Below are positions 46,798 through 57,857 of a stretch of 64,000 nt of DNA, one piece after another (the stretch's first letter is position 1; each line of letters starts with the position of its first letter). The notes below the pieces were generated by a model. It was not told the origin of the DNA, searched no databases, and saw only the letters and a list, made by a program, of their open reading frames with translations. This DNA comes from Glebionis coronaria (Eukaryota > Streptophyta > Magnoliopsida > Asterales > Asteraceae), in NCBI GenBank assembly GCA_025667525.1, contig CM046878.1, positions 573,356,868 through 573,420,867 of the forward strand, read 5' to 3'. Made by a program: the position numbers and the translations under genes.

Positions 46798-48541
46798 TAA
46801 TAAGTGTGAAAACACTTATCCTTTTACCACTTATTTCCAATAATAACAAGACCAAAACGTGTATTTTATGTCGTAAAAGTCGGAATTATGCGTGGTTTGT
46901 GTTTTTATTGTGTTTTAGGACCAAAAGATGCAAAAGGAAGAAAACATGGGCTATCACGGGCTTTTATCAAAGAAAAAGACTAAATACGAAGTCGAAAGAT
47001 CGAGAATGCAAAAAGAACGGAAGTCCAAGGCCAATTCTGAAGATTTATCGAAGAAAAAGTCTAAAGACGGAAGTTTAATGAAGTCGGAGAACTCAAGTCT
47101 AATTTTAGAAGAAAATTATAAGACAAGTTCAACTTATATCGACAAATCCCGAGACGACATCGAGAAAGACAAAGAAATTAAGTCGAGTCGAGACGAGAAT
47201 AAAGAAGTTAGATAGCTTAAGCATGTAATCTCCCCACCTCCTATAAATACCCTCCTAATATGTCATTAGGAGGGTGTTAAGTGTTTTAGTTTTCAATAGT
47301 TGTAGTTTAATTTTTAAGTGTGTTTATTTTCTTTCTCTACTTTTTCTTTCAAAATTATTAATCTTTATATTAATCTTGTAATCCTTAGATATTAATCTTT
47401 AATCAATCAAACTTATTTTCTTAATTCTCATTCTACCTTTCTTAATCTTTTATTTAATCTTGATAATCATGTAGTTTTATTTTAATCTTGTTGATGGTTT
47501 GATTGTTTAGCTTATTTGGTTGTGCTTATTAAATTGGTGATCTTAAAAGTTTTTATAAAAAGTGCTTTTTGATTTCTAGCTTATTTAATGTTTTAAAAGT
47601 TTTTAAATTTTAACTTATTCATCTTTCTCTAAAAATCTTTTGGTTTAACTTTTGGCAAAGTGCTTATTGGCATATAGCTTATTTTTCCAAGTCTCGGATT
47701 CTTAAAACCCTCTTATTCCGGATAAGGAAATTAATTCCTTACTCCGGATAAGAATCGTTGTAGTCGATTTTTGCGGATAAGCAGTTTAACACCTTCGTAT
47801 TCCGGATAAGGGATTAAGGCCCTTATTCCGGATAAAGCTACATTTCAAGTTATTCAGGATAAGCCTCAGTTAAGTTTTCCGGATATGCACATTATTCAGT
47901 TATTCCGGATAAGCCACACTTAATTATTCCGAATAGAGCTTTAAAATCATTTATTCCGGATAGTGGTCATCTGCATATTCCGGATAAGCAATCGGAATTT
48001 ATTCCGGATAAGGTTCAGCATAGAAGGATTCCGGATAAGCCACGAGTTAGTCTTTTTCCGGATAAGGGCTCGAAGATTATTCTGGATAAAGGGTCGAGTA
48101 TTATTCCGGATAAGCTACACTTCAGATATTCCAAATAAGCTTCCTGTCCCCTATTCCGGATTTCATTCCGGATAAGCCTCCTTTCTACAATCCGAATATT
48201 ATTCCGGATAAGGGTTTGTTTCTACAGTTTTTTTGAATTTTACTTTTCCCGCCTTTTTACTTAGCTTATTTCTAACTTGTCTTATTTTAGTTTAAATCTT
48301 TAAAGTTTATATTTTTATAAGTTTTAATCATTTGCTTTTCAATTCAAAAGTCTTCATTTTTAGTTTTAATTTTTAAAGCTTTCATCTTTATTTACTCAAC
48401 GATATTTTCATTTTTAGTTTAAAATTGATAACCAAACCTTTTTATTTTCCACCAAGAACAATTGAGTCGCACTTCCTTCCAATAATCAATTCGAAGAGAT
48501 CGGACGATAATATTTTATACTTAGCCAAAAGCTTCGTATTA
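46798..48541 (+). repeat. 3' LTR of element C (1,744 bp)
   Basis: Direct repeat of 21270-23012, with the same TATA-hairpin (about 47242-47275), LTR ORF (46928-47215) and motif array (about 47705-48215). It is followed by the target duplication ATAGT (48542-48546). Confidence 0.9.
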
Positions 48542-48546
48542 ATAGT

Positions 48547-49328
48547 TCTTATATATAGTTTGATAAAGAATCGAAGATTGTCGAAATACATATCACAAAA
48601 AGTTTAAATATTTTTTTTGATATTTTCAAATACATGTAATACAAATTATACTAGTAAGAGTTTCTTCATTATTCATGTTAAAAAATATAATGGTCAAAAG
48701 TCGTTATTTCTTGATAACTATCTAAAATCGACATCTAAATCTACGTAACAACTTTGTTAGGGGTATTCTTTGTGATTATAGCATAGGACCTCCGAAATCC
48801 ATGAGACAATCTTGATAGCTGCATAATATTATAAGACTATATAAAAAATGGAGAAGATAAGCCATGCACATTTATTTTCTTTAACAATTACATACCAAAT
48901 TGTCTCGAGCTACATTGTAAGTATCTTATAAACGATTAACTTGCCACCCAAGACTATATAACCCTTTAGCCTTACGTTGAAACCCTTTAAAACACCTATT
49001 TGATAGGAAATGCTATGTGCTTACACCATAGCGGTGGATGTTTGATCATTTATCAAGACTATGATAACTTATATGCTATTCTAGGTAATGAGTGTTAGAT
49101 TTTTTATTTTCCTTATATGTATCATTTATTATACAATCGAGTGATATGAAAATCCAAACGCTTATGTGAGATGATAACATATAATTTGCATGCTTTACTA
49201 ACACATGTCTATCTAATTTGTTATACATTATCTTTATTTATTAAGTTAAATGCCCCCATAACAACTATTCTAGGTAAAAAAGCTTATTTGCTTAAGGACA
49301 AGCAAATCTCAAGTGTATAAATATACGA
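48547..49328 (+). other. Remnant of an older Athila-like 3' internal region
   Basis: The first 455 bases are the source of the copy at 23013-23469. The part around 49270-49310 (GCTTAAGGACAAGCAAATCTCAAGTG) resembles the conserved run before the 3' LTR of many plant Athila elements, as I recall them. No ORF. Confidence 0.45.
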
Positions 49329-50290
49329 TGAGGTGCAATTTTATACATTTTTCAGTATCATTACATCCTTATAGTTGTCGTATTCTACCTTAAAAGCATC
49401 CTAAATCTTTCATTTTTGCCAGTTTAGTATTTTGAAAGCACTTTGAATAAGAAGAGCTGATTTGGAGAATTATTAGATGCATTTTAGACCATTTAGGAAA
49501 GTATGATCGAAGTCGGGACTTGGAGACATGAATTTCGCGAGACAATGAAGACTCGCTGAACAGGAGCTATAGACACCGTATAGAAAACACTAGACGCCGT
49601 CTAAAAACATGCATAAACGTCAAGGTTGCAGAAATCGCTTGACGTTAGTGAGGCGGTCGACGGCCTTCGAGGCGGATTAGAATTTTATGCATATAAAGAT
49701 TATAAATAATATGTATGACGTAAAAAAATACTTCTAATTTCAAATAATTTAAACTTCTTGCAAAATAGACAAACAAACATAACAATTTAAGTGTTTAAAA
49801 CTTCAAATGTGAACATATAAATATATAATTCAATTGGTCCCAATTACTTTATTTTTATAATCATTCGTTTACTCTTTATTTTAAAATGATACGTTAAAAT
49901 AAATATGGACACTATATATTAGAAAGAAAACTCTTAACTTTTTATAAAAGAATATTGGTTTTTTGTTGATTTTCTTAACTTTTTTTGACCGCCTAACTTC
50001 TAGGCGTCGCCTAGGCGGAGTATGACCGCCTAGCCCTTTTTTACAACATTGATAAACGTAGTTTGAAAACTGCTGACACCATCTGGAGTACGTCGTCCAA
50101 GAAATCTAAGAAAATTCGCCAATTAGACGCCGTATGTACTTTCCCAAATGAAAGAGTAGAAAAAGTGTGAAAACAAATTATTTTAGAGGATTTGTTGAAT
50201 TAGGTCATTTTTAGGGTTTCCCTAACTCTAAATCCATCCTTGTAACTCCCATATCAATTAGTATATTCAATGAATTAAGATAGTTTATCA
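49329..50290 (+). repeat. Probable decayed Athila-like LTR, split by a hAT-type element
   Basis: Starts TGAGGTGCAATTTTATACAT right after the conserved run above and ends near AGGGTTTCCCTAACTCTAAA with an ATT-rich tail, a layout common in LTRs of this kind. The second copy is not in the window, so the ends are uncertain. Confidence 0.45.
49621..50051. mobile_element. hAT-type non-autonomous DNA transposon (431 bp)
   Basis: Ends CAAGGTTGCAGAAA and TTTACAACATTG are imperfect inverted repeats. An exact 8-bp duplication ATAAACGT flanks it (49613-49620 and 50052-50059). Near each end is a GC-rich subterminal segment with repeated GGCGGTCG/CGACGG and CCTAGGCGG units. Same termini as the element at 1174-1588 but little shared interior. 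Confidence 0.88.
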
Positions 50291-52057
50291 CGTAAAAGAT
50301 ACATTGTCATTACACCTCAGTCAATGACTATATTGGTAATAGTCAACTTTTGATGTCAATGAATGATAATGTCATAAATCGGCAATGTACTTATATCTCC
50401 ACTTCTCCATTATGTTTATGATCTTAATACTCTTCTTCCAAACTAGAACACAAATCTTTTAAAATTGAACCTCAAAAACCACTTTTTTAAAAGTTCAAAA
50501 ATAAAACCTCAAGTCTTTTCATAAAAAATTAACCATCTTCTATATGAGAATTGAAATCGTAATCAAACCAACCTAAAATTACACAAAAATCAATAATCTT
50601 TTAGTTAGCAAACATTGGGACATTATCTTCTACATTATACCTATGATCAAACAATGACGCCGAGGTTGTGTTTATCAATAGCCTCAAGAAAATAATAATT
50701 AGGTCTGATACTTGAGACATGATTAATGAATATAAAAAGGTTTTGGAGGGAGAAATTATAAATTGAGATGGGTTTTGTGTAAAATTTCTGGGGTTTAAGG
50801 GATTTGAGTAAAGTTTACAAATTCTCAGTATTATTTGAACTCATAACCATTTAATCCGTGAACATTCAAACACATGAAGTAACGCTAGGATAAAAGCCTT
50901 TTGGTACGAGAGTTTTAGTTCTATTTTTCAAACCATCATCAAAATGGCGTATTGATTGCAGGATATCATATGATGTTTCATAAGAGGTATGAATTCCACA
51001 ACCACAAAATTGAGATTGGCTAGGGAAAGGATCTTGAAACAATCACGAGATATTATGGACCTTTGGTTAAACTGAACACGTAGATACTAGTGTTTCATTT
51101 CTCATTATTAAGATGTGTTGTCTTTTTTGTTTTTTTTGACAAGGATGGACAAATATCTAAAAAAACTCGATGATTACTAATGAGGTTAGAAATTGAAATA
51201 ATATTTAGGTTTTGTTTGTTTATAAAAAGATTTGAATATGGATATGATTTGTACATGTGAATTTGAATATGTGGTTAAGAAATCTAAATATGACTAGTGT
51301 ATGTTTTCGTAAAAAAATGTCATAATTTATTAGATCATTACGAAAAAATTTCATCTGTCATAAAATACGGTTTGATATCAACACAATAATAAACATGTTA
51401 CATTCTCAACACGACTTGACATCGACACAATCATAAACATGCGTTTGAATTATGATTTAACGTTTCAATACGAACCGTCACCAATAACTAATATCTTCTT
51501 GTTCAATTTTGATTTTTAAAAATATGTGCGGTGATTTTCTCTAAAGGTAATTTGCATACGAATAGGATAGTCGAAACAAGAGATATCAAATGAAATAAAA
51601 AAGAAAAAATAGATAAAGTTATGAGACATTAAGATACTAAAAGAGTGATAATTTGCAAACTCTAAATATTGATTGATACACTCAAGTTATGTGTATGTTT
51701 ACATATATATCTTTACATTAATTAGTGATTAATTAGTGGATCATGTAAAATTAAGGGTATAATAGGCATAACACAAACATTTAGAGTGTACCAATAAATT
51801 TGAGAAGAGTGTCAATCACTTCCCATCCTGAAACACCATTTCAACATCTACTTCAAATACTAAACTATTCAAGACCGAGATTTTCCAATAAGAGCACACC
51901 CATGGTTTTTTTTGCGGAAAACACAACGTGAGATCTTATTAAGGATATCAAAATACTAAGAGAACATTTTGAAATGCCAGAATTGCATATTTGTTTTTAT
52001 TAATGTTGTATTTACTGAATTAAGCCACACACATGTCTCATCTTTTTGTTTCCTTAG
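50291..52057. other. AT-rich intergenic DNA, nothing assigned
   Basis: No ORF, RNA gene or transposon terminus that I can support. Further upstream exons of the fragment starting at 52058 could lie here, but none is clear. Confidence 0.4.
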
Positions 52058-52829
52058 GTGTTTGGTGGGTCGTTGGGGAAGTACACTTGCTCTGGTATAC
52101 AACCAGTCCGAATGTCCGATCCAGATAAGGTACCTTTTATATGTTGGACTCGTAAGTTTATGAAATTGTTGTAACTGACTATTAGGCAAGTGCTTAACTA
52201 TTCTCATATATGAGTAAATTAGGATTTTTGCTGACAAAATTACTAGCATTCGAAAGTAATAATGACCAAAAGGGTGTTTAATTACATTGTTGTTTTGCAA
52301 AGGAAACAGGGTTATAATTATATGAATGTGTTTTAACTATAAGCTACATATCCTCACATTTTTGGCATAGTAAGGAAATTTGGTATGTAGCCATAACGAA
52401 TAACAAAGCTTGATCAAATATGCGATTGTAATTTTGAAAGTTCCCGCAGAAGGAATTGGCACAATCTTATTTGGATTATATTTCTTTTTGTGATATAAAA
52501 CGTTACTAGGATTGTCCTTAGAGGGATCTTCCTATTGCAATATACCCTGACGGTATGCTTCGGTTATCCTTTTTGTTATTTACCCAGACTCACAGAAACT
52601 CATTCTTGTTTGTCGCTAATTGTTTTTGCAACACTAGCTTGGGAGCCATTTAGAGATTCAGAAAATGCAAAGAGATTGAATTCAGATGACCTGAACACAC
52701 AAGTAAAATATATTTCCTTTTTCGGTATATATTGTTGTTAAGCACAATTTGTATCAACGTTTAAGCTTAATCTCAAATACGTTATTTTGCTCTTAGTATG
52801 AGGCTGCTAGAGCATGCACCAAATGGTAG
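52058..52829 (+). pseudogene. 3' end of an unrecognised split gene: four exons 52058-52129, 52522-52552, 52596-52702, 52797-52829
   Basis: Four open segments have matching splice signals and phases. Exon 1 follows TTTCCTTAG and ends AAG|GTACC. Exon 2 follows GTCCTTAG and ends with one base of a codon before GTATGC. Exon 3 follows ACTCACAG, completes that codon and ends CAA|GTAAAA. Exon 4 follows TGCTCTTAG and runs to a TAG. The joined frame has no stop before TAG. Short pieces: VFGGSLGKYTCSGI, QPVRMSDPDK, RDLPIAIYPD, WEPFRDSENAKRLNSDDLN and a C-terminus ending ACTKW. Introns are 392, 43 and 94 bases; 43 is unusually short for a plant. I do not recognise the family and see no start, so it is either the end of a gene whose 5' part lies upstream or a relic. 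The phase agreement is the main support. Confidence 0.4.
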
Positions 52830-53556
52830 ATGATGTCTGCACATTTGATATCAAATGAAGAAGAGAGGGGGAAATGACGATTTCTCCCTCGTAATTTACG
52901 TTCATGATGGTTATTTATACGTTAATAAATTAGGCAAAGCTTGATTGATTACAGGAACAAACATCCTTAACTAGATAAATTTGACATTTTGTGTTATGAT
53001 AGTTATCTTAATTAACTCTCCTTTTAGCTATATTGAATGCTGAGAACTTGTTGAGTTACCAATGTGATATTTGCGTATTTAAGATTATAATTACAAATTA
53101 GACGAATGCCCGTGTATAGCAAGATAATAAGTACAAATTAGACGAATGCCTGACTAAAATATCACTATGACTATCTGTGGCTATAAAATCCCGTTGGTAT
53201 GCATGAGTACTCGTCTAGTAACATTAATAAGAGATTAAGAGATGCTATTAATTTTTCTGGATTCTATCAATTAGAGATACAGTAATTAGAGATACTATCA
53301 ATTTGATTTTGGTGGATATTAACACTAAGAAAGATAAGCAAGAGTTTGATTTTGCTGGATACTATCAATTCTAGTCATATATGAGTACTATTTTAGAAGG
53401 TTTGCCAGATTTGTTACTAAGCAATAAGATCGAATCATGAAACTTTATACACAGAAAGATAGGTGATAAATTGTCATAAAAGCACAAATCTAAAAGCAAG
53501 AGTTTTGATTCTAATATTTAACCACGCCTTTTCATCAACTGCTTTGTTTCGATCTT
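52830..53556. other. Intergenic DNA between two convergent gene remnants
   Basis: AT-rich, with a short direct repeat (ACAAATTAGACGAATGCC at about 53093 and 53133) and repeated CTATCAATT motifs near 53240-53370. No gene. Confidence 0.5.
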
Positions 53557-54220
53557 CTATAATTCCCGAGCTTGTTCTCTTCGAGCTCTTTTTTGCGCAT
53601 ATTTTTCCTACACAAAAAATATAAGAAATCATGATGAACCTGACAAAAAAGGAACAATCCGTATCTAATAAAATCCAATAATTGTTATAAATGATCACAA
53701 ACCCGTTGCATGAGCCTGATCATTCTACGACGCCTCCTTGCATTAGTTGTCACTGAAGCATCAAGCCGCGTGGTTTGATTAATTTCATTAATTGTCGTCT
53801 GGGAGGGGGCTGAGGAACTACTTGAAAGAAAACCGTGTCCGTTACTCCAACCACCTTTTCGTTACAATAAACCAATAGTTATCGAGTTGTTTCCTTTATT
53901 TATAAAATAAAAAATACACGCATACCTGTCGCATACGCGCGGACAATGCGATTGTTATAGGTTTGAACTATCAGTCGGGGGTCAGGCACTTGTCTTGGTG
54001 CACGAACAACACCTAAATAGATCAAAAGCTCTCTAAATGTCATCTCACCAGATCTATGTTGAGCTTGTGCTTGCCTCGGTTTGAATTCCCCAATTATGTC
54101 GTTTAGAGTTTTTGGGGCTTCACCGGGTAGTAAGTTAATGTCTATTCCTTCTATGTCATTAAGTTCGCTAACACCTGCCAGAACATAGGCTACGTACTCA
54201 TCGATGTTCATAGACGTCAT
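53557..54220 (-). CDS. Group A bZIP (ABI5/ABF-like) gene, three exons, zipper cut short
   Basis: Minus strand, exons 54220-53926, 53854-53703 and 53607-53557, with donors ACAG|GTATG and CGG|GTTTG, acceptors AAAAG|GT and GTGTAG|GA, and phases that agree. The predicted protein is 165 residues. Features of ABA-type group A bZIP factors: MTSMNIDEYVAYVLAG near the start (family SMNMDEFL-type block), KTLNDIIGEF and GEMTFRELLIYLGVVR (family EMTLEDFLVKAGVV-type block), then a basic region reading RRRRRMIRLMQR across the second intron into EKYAQKRARR. The Asn of the usual N-x7-R is replaced by Gln, with two extra residues before it. The frame stops at TAG right after the basic region, where a leucine zipper should follow; past the TAG the same frame reads KIETKQLMKRRG. 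It could be a pseudogene or encode a protein without a zipper. These factors regulate ABA-responsive transcription in the nucleus. Confidence 0.6.
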
Positions 54221-55707
54221 GTTTTTGGTTTCTAGCTCGTAAATTCGAATTGGTTATGGAGTTATGCTAGTGAAACAAACCAAAATTCTTGCATTAGGAT
54301 CAAAAAACACAAAGTAACTAACCTTACTAGCTAATGAATGAACTTGAGCAATAATATTTTGAGCATACTAATCATAAAATCATACTAACTTTCTAAGAAA
54401 TTTTTTTTCTTCTGTATATGTATCAAGTTAAACGAAGATCTTCGAGAACTAATATTGGACCGGGAATCAAAAAGGGAAAAAAGTCAAGTCATAAAAGAAA
54501 TTCACAGCTATGGAGAAAACCTGTGCAGCAGTCATGAAAAGATCGAGAGTAATTTCTGAGTCTTGATGGACCTTAAGTCAGTTATTGATTATTCATCTTA
54601 CGTTGTATGAATTTAATGTGAAAAAGTAGGTGTGACTTATTTGTTTGAATTTTCATTCAAGTCTTACGTATCAAATTAAATGTTTATTGTTGTACATATG
54701 TCTAAAAATAGCCTAATTAATCTTCAATTAAATAAATACACCAAAAAAACCAAAATACTGGCAATAATCAAGAACACCATGTAGCTAATGAAAATGTAGT
54801 TGATTTCTTGAAGTTATCAACGATTTTAAACTTCGAATAATTAGTCTGGTGAGTTCGTACAGGCTATGAAAAAACCCAGATGATTCTATGCTTTAACCAA
54901 GTATAGTAGTACTACGTAAGTATATAAGAATATAACAGAACGGGTGACTATAGATCCTGGAGAACATTTATATCTGCTTGTAAAAGTGAATGACAACAAT
55001 AAATTCAATTACAGAAAAAAATATTCAAGGAGTATGCTTGAAATATGTAGTACTTTAGGTTGAATAAGCAAATGACAGTAAAATTTCATCCAAACTACAA
55101 TGCATGTAAGAAGTTTTTATACAAGAAGAAGAAAATCAAAAGCTTACAAGATTGAACGTCGTGAACGTAAATCCTCACTTGTTTTTCGATCAAGCTAATT
55201 TGCAGCAGATGAAGATTTTTGGCAAGTTCAATAGAATGCCATCTATGATCAAAATATATGGCATTTCATTCTCTATCGGCTAATTATATAACTACAAGTT
55301 TAAGAAAAAGACGAGAGAAATGCATAAAAGATGGTATTTATGCAAGTTTTAGAGTTACAGTGGGCCGTGTGATAGACATCTAGTATACCACATATATATG
55401 ACGTAAATCTTTCACACTTTAATTTTATGGTTGCGCGTTAATCCACCGAATTAAATTGCAGTTTTAATTATTTGACAATATGATATGCATTATATATTTG
55501 AAACCATTTTGTAATTGTGAAAGTTAACTATTATATAGCACCATGCATCCAAAATCATATATAAAACTAAGAAGTCATATAAGGTTAGCGCTCATTTATG
55601 TGAGGTATACTAAAACCTCCACAAATATATAAAAGTTACAATGTAGATTATGCATCCAAAAATCTAAGAATATATATTAAAAATGTATTAAAACTTGTAA
55701 AATTTCA
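54221..55707 (-). other. Upstream region of the bZIP gene, no coding sequence
   Basis: No ORF of note. On the minus strand a possible untranslated first exon ends near 55150 at the donor-like CTT|GTAAGC, with acceptor-like sites shortly before the ATG, so a long 5' UTR intron is possible. A TATA-like TATATAATT lies at about 55280-55290. These are inferences from short signals. Confidence 0.3.
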
Positions 55708-56429
55708 TACTAAATTATTATTCATCAAATATAAATACATCAATAAGTTATGCATAATAAAACTAGCAGGATACCCGCGATGCGGCGGCAGGTACCCTGT
55801 GACTAAATTTTCTTGAGAGTGAATGTTATTGGTTATTCGTCTTTTATAACAATAAATTATGGACAACGATAGTTTTCACCCAAAACATGTCTCAAAAACG
55901 TAATTTTGATATAGGGATATTATTACTTGTGGCGTATATGTAATATGTGTAACTTTATTTTCGGAACTTAATTAAGCGCGAGAATTGACATAACCTCTTT
56001 TGAACATTTGAATTAGAAGATCAACCTAAAAGTGATTTGTACATATGATTGCAAGGAAAAAGAGAGAAAAATATGATAGAGAAGAATTATACAATGTGTT
56101 GTTTTGCTTGTAGATTGTGGTGATGTGGTGTTGTAATTGTATTATTAACTATGTTTTAATTAAGTATGATTAAATGCTTTGTATATATTAGAGATATAAA
56201 GTTATACATATGCATTAAAATCTTGTATTACTTAAATTGCATTTTCTTGGCTGCACTAATATGTTGTACATTATGTTGTATTTGTTGTACTACTTAATTT
56301 TTTGGTATTAAACGAAGAGAGAGAGAGAGAGAGCCTAATCTCTTTTATAAGATAATATGATAACTTACATATGCTAAGCCCGACAGTAATATATGAAACA
56401 ATGCATGGGCTAATAATAATTTGGCTGAT
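55708..56429 (-). repeat. 3' LTR of the copia element, with Helitron insertion
   Basis: Its outer parts (55710-55762 and 56361-56425) match the DNA flanking element A (about 147-214 and 20415-20465). The LTR begins on the minus strand after the purine tract CTGCGGAGGAGA (56430-56441). Exact ends are uncertain because no second LTR is in the window. Confidence 0.6.
55763..56360 (-). mobile_element. Non-autonomous Helitron (598 bp)
   Basis: On the minus strand it starts TCATATTATC and ends CTAG, with a short hairpin CCGC-ATC-GCGG eight bases before the end. It sits between A and T (55762 and 56361 on the plus strand), the Helitron target. The paralogous copia LTR piece at the window start shows the empty site (AAAATAACT at about 203-211). 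A GA microsatellite lies at 56317-56333. No coding sequence. Confidence 0.85.
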
Positions 56430-56469
56430 TCTCCTCCGCAGTTAGAAAGGGAGGTATTCGAACGTTCAA

Positions 56470-56860
56470 ACTGTATCGAAACTTAAGAAATAAGACACTC
56501 GGAAGACCATGGTGAAGATATCTGCATATTGAACCTGATACAGAATATGTAAAACACGTACTTGCCCAGAAGCCACATAATCACGAAAAAATATATATCA
56601 ATCTCTATATGCTTAGTACGCTGCTGTTGTACCAGATTAGTAGAAAGGTAAATGATACTAACGTTATCACAGTAAACAAGTGTAGCAGTATGCAAAAGGA
56701 GCATGTAATTCCAATAAAAGATTACAAATTCATGCAGTTTCAGCGACTATATTAGCAACACCTCGATATTAGGCCTCTGCACTAGAACGAGATACAATAA
56801 CCTCTCGTTTAGCAGACCATGAAATCAGATTATCCCTAAGGAAAACACAATACCCAGAAG
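56470..56860 (-). pseudogene. Copia RNase H remnant
   Basis: The minus strand reads TATLVYCDNVSIIYLSTN, then LVQQQRTKHIEIDIYF, the typical C-terminal block of copia RNase H, which removes the RNA strand after reverse transcription. The frame has at least one shift just after (MWLLGK for the usual reading) and stops upstream. Not functional. Confidence 0.85.
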
Positions 56861-57549
56861 TGGAGCGGTAGGTGACAGGGCAACCTGCCCGATGAACATC
56901 GATGTATGCAGTGAGCTGAGTGTTAGTAGAAACATGCAACTAAAGAACATGATCTAGAGTGTCACGTACGCATGGAAGAATCCTATTCAAAACAGCAAGA
57001 TGAGGCTCGCGGGGATCATGCATATAGAGACAAACATGTCAAACAACATAAGAAATATTTGGTCACATAAATGTAAGATAGAGAAGAGCACGCGCCAAGC
57101 TACGTTACAAGGTGGAATCAGAAACCGGGTCACCATGAGGGCCTAGCTTAGATACAGTATCAACAGGAGTCCTGCAAGAATTAAATTCCTGCATATGAGA
57201 CCCCTCAATAATCTATTTAGCAAATTTAGATTATGATTAACGTAAACCAGATGCAGTTCGTTGAGCTGAAATACCAAGAAAATATTTTTGTGAGCCAGGT
57301 CTGTCATCGAAAACTCTCCATGAAGAGAGCCAATAATATGTTGTAGTAATATTGTAGAGGATGCAGTAAATATACTATCATCCACATATAATAACAGATA
57401 AGCAATGTCCGATCCGAAATTCTAAACAAATAAAGATGCATTGGTTTTACTATGTTGAAAACCAACATAAGTCGCAAAGCTAAAAAACGTTGAAACCAAG
57501 CTCGAGGAGCCTGCTTAAGGGCATATAATGTATTCTTCAAGTGACATAT
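56861..57549 (-). pseudogene. Copia reverse transcriptase, C-terminal part
   Basis: Pieces in several frames on the minus strand: ICHLKNTLYALKQAPRAWFQ at the right end, the catalytic YVDD (LLLYVDDSIFTASSTILLQ near 57340-57400), SLHGEFSMTDLA, and, near 57110-57180, a damaged version of the CRTPVDT-type linker. The YVDD is intact but surrounding frames are broken. Its N-terminal half continues at 61529 beyond element E. Confidence 0.85.
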
Positions 57550-57843
57550 TGTTAGCCTAAAAATGTGTGCGACTAACGGAATTACATTAGTTTCATAGCC
57601 GGGACATCCAAGGACTATTAATGTCACATGTAAGTAGTTCAAGTCACGTGCTATATATACCCCTCCATACTTCCATGGAGGGATGAGGTTCTTCATTTCT
57701 TTTATTTACTTTCTTTTTCTAATAAAACACATTTTATTAGAGCAACTATCTCTCTCTTTCTCTCACTAACAATGGCTTAACATCTATATCACCCTCCTCG
57801 GCCTCCGGATCGAACCCGTGTTCATAGTGAATCCAAGTTAACG
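57550..57843 (+). repeat. 5' LTR of element E, with TATA box and primer-binding site just after
   Basis: TATATATA at 57652-57659. The primer site TGGCATCAGAGC (57846-57857) differs from the tRNA-iMet complement by one base. The LTR carries a (TC)n run near 57749-57766. Confidence 0.85.
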
Positions 57844-57857
57844 ATTGGCATCAGAGC

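Larger units (their letters stand above)
21270..48541 (+). mobile_element. Element C: Athila-type Ty3/gypsy retrotransposon, plus strand, host of element D
   Basis: LTRs at 21270-23012 and 46798-48541 are bordered by the exact duplication ATAGT (21265-21269 and 48542-48546). Same family as element A: LTR start TAATAAGTGTG, motif arrays, gag type and 3' region all match. It holds gag, protease, reverse transcriptase, RNase H and integrase in order, with about six lesions, so it no longer codes for a full polyprotein. Its 3' region is split by element D (30690-46039). The 5' end is rearranged: after the complete LTR comes a copy of the downstream flank and a second, partial LTR end. Confidence 0.9.
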
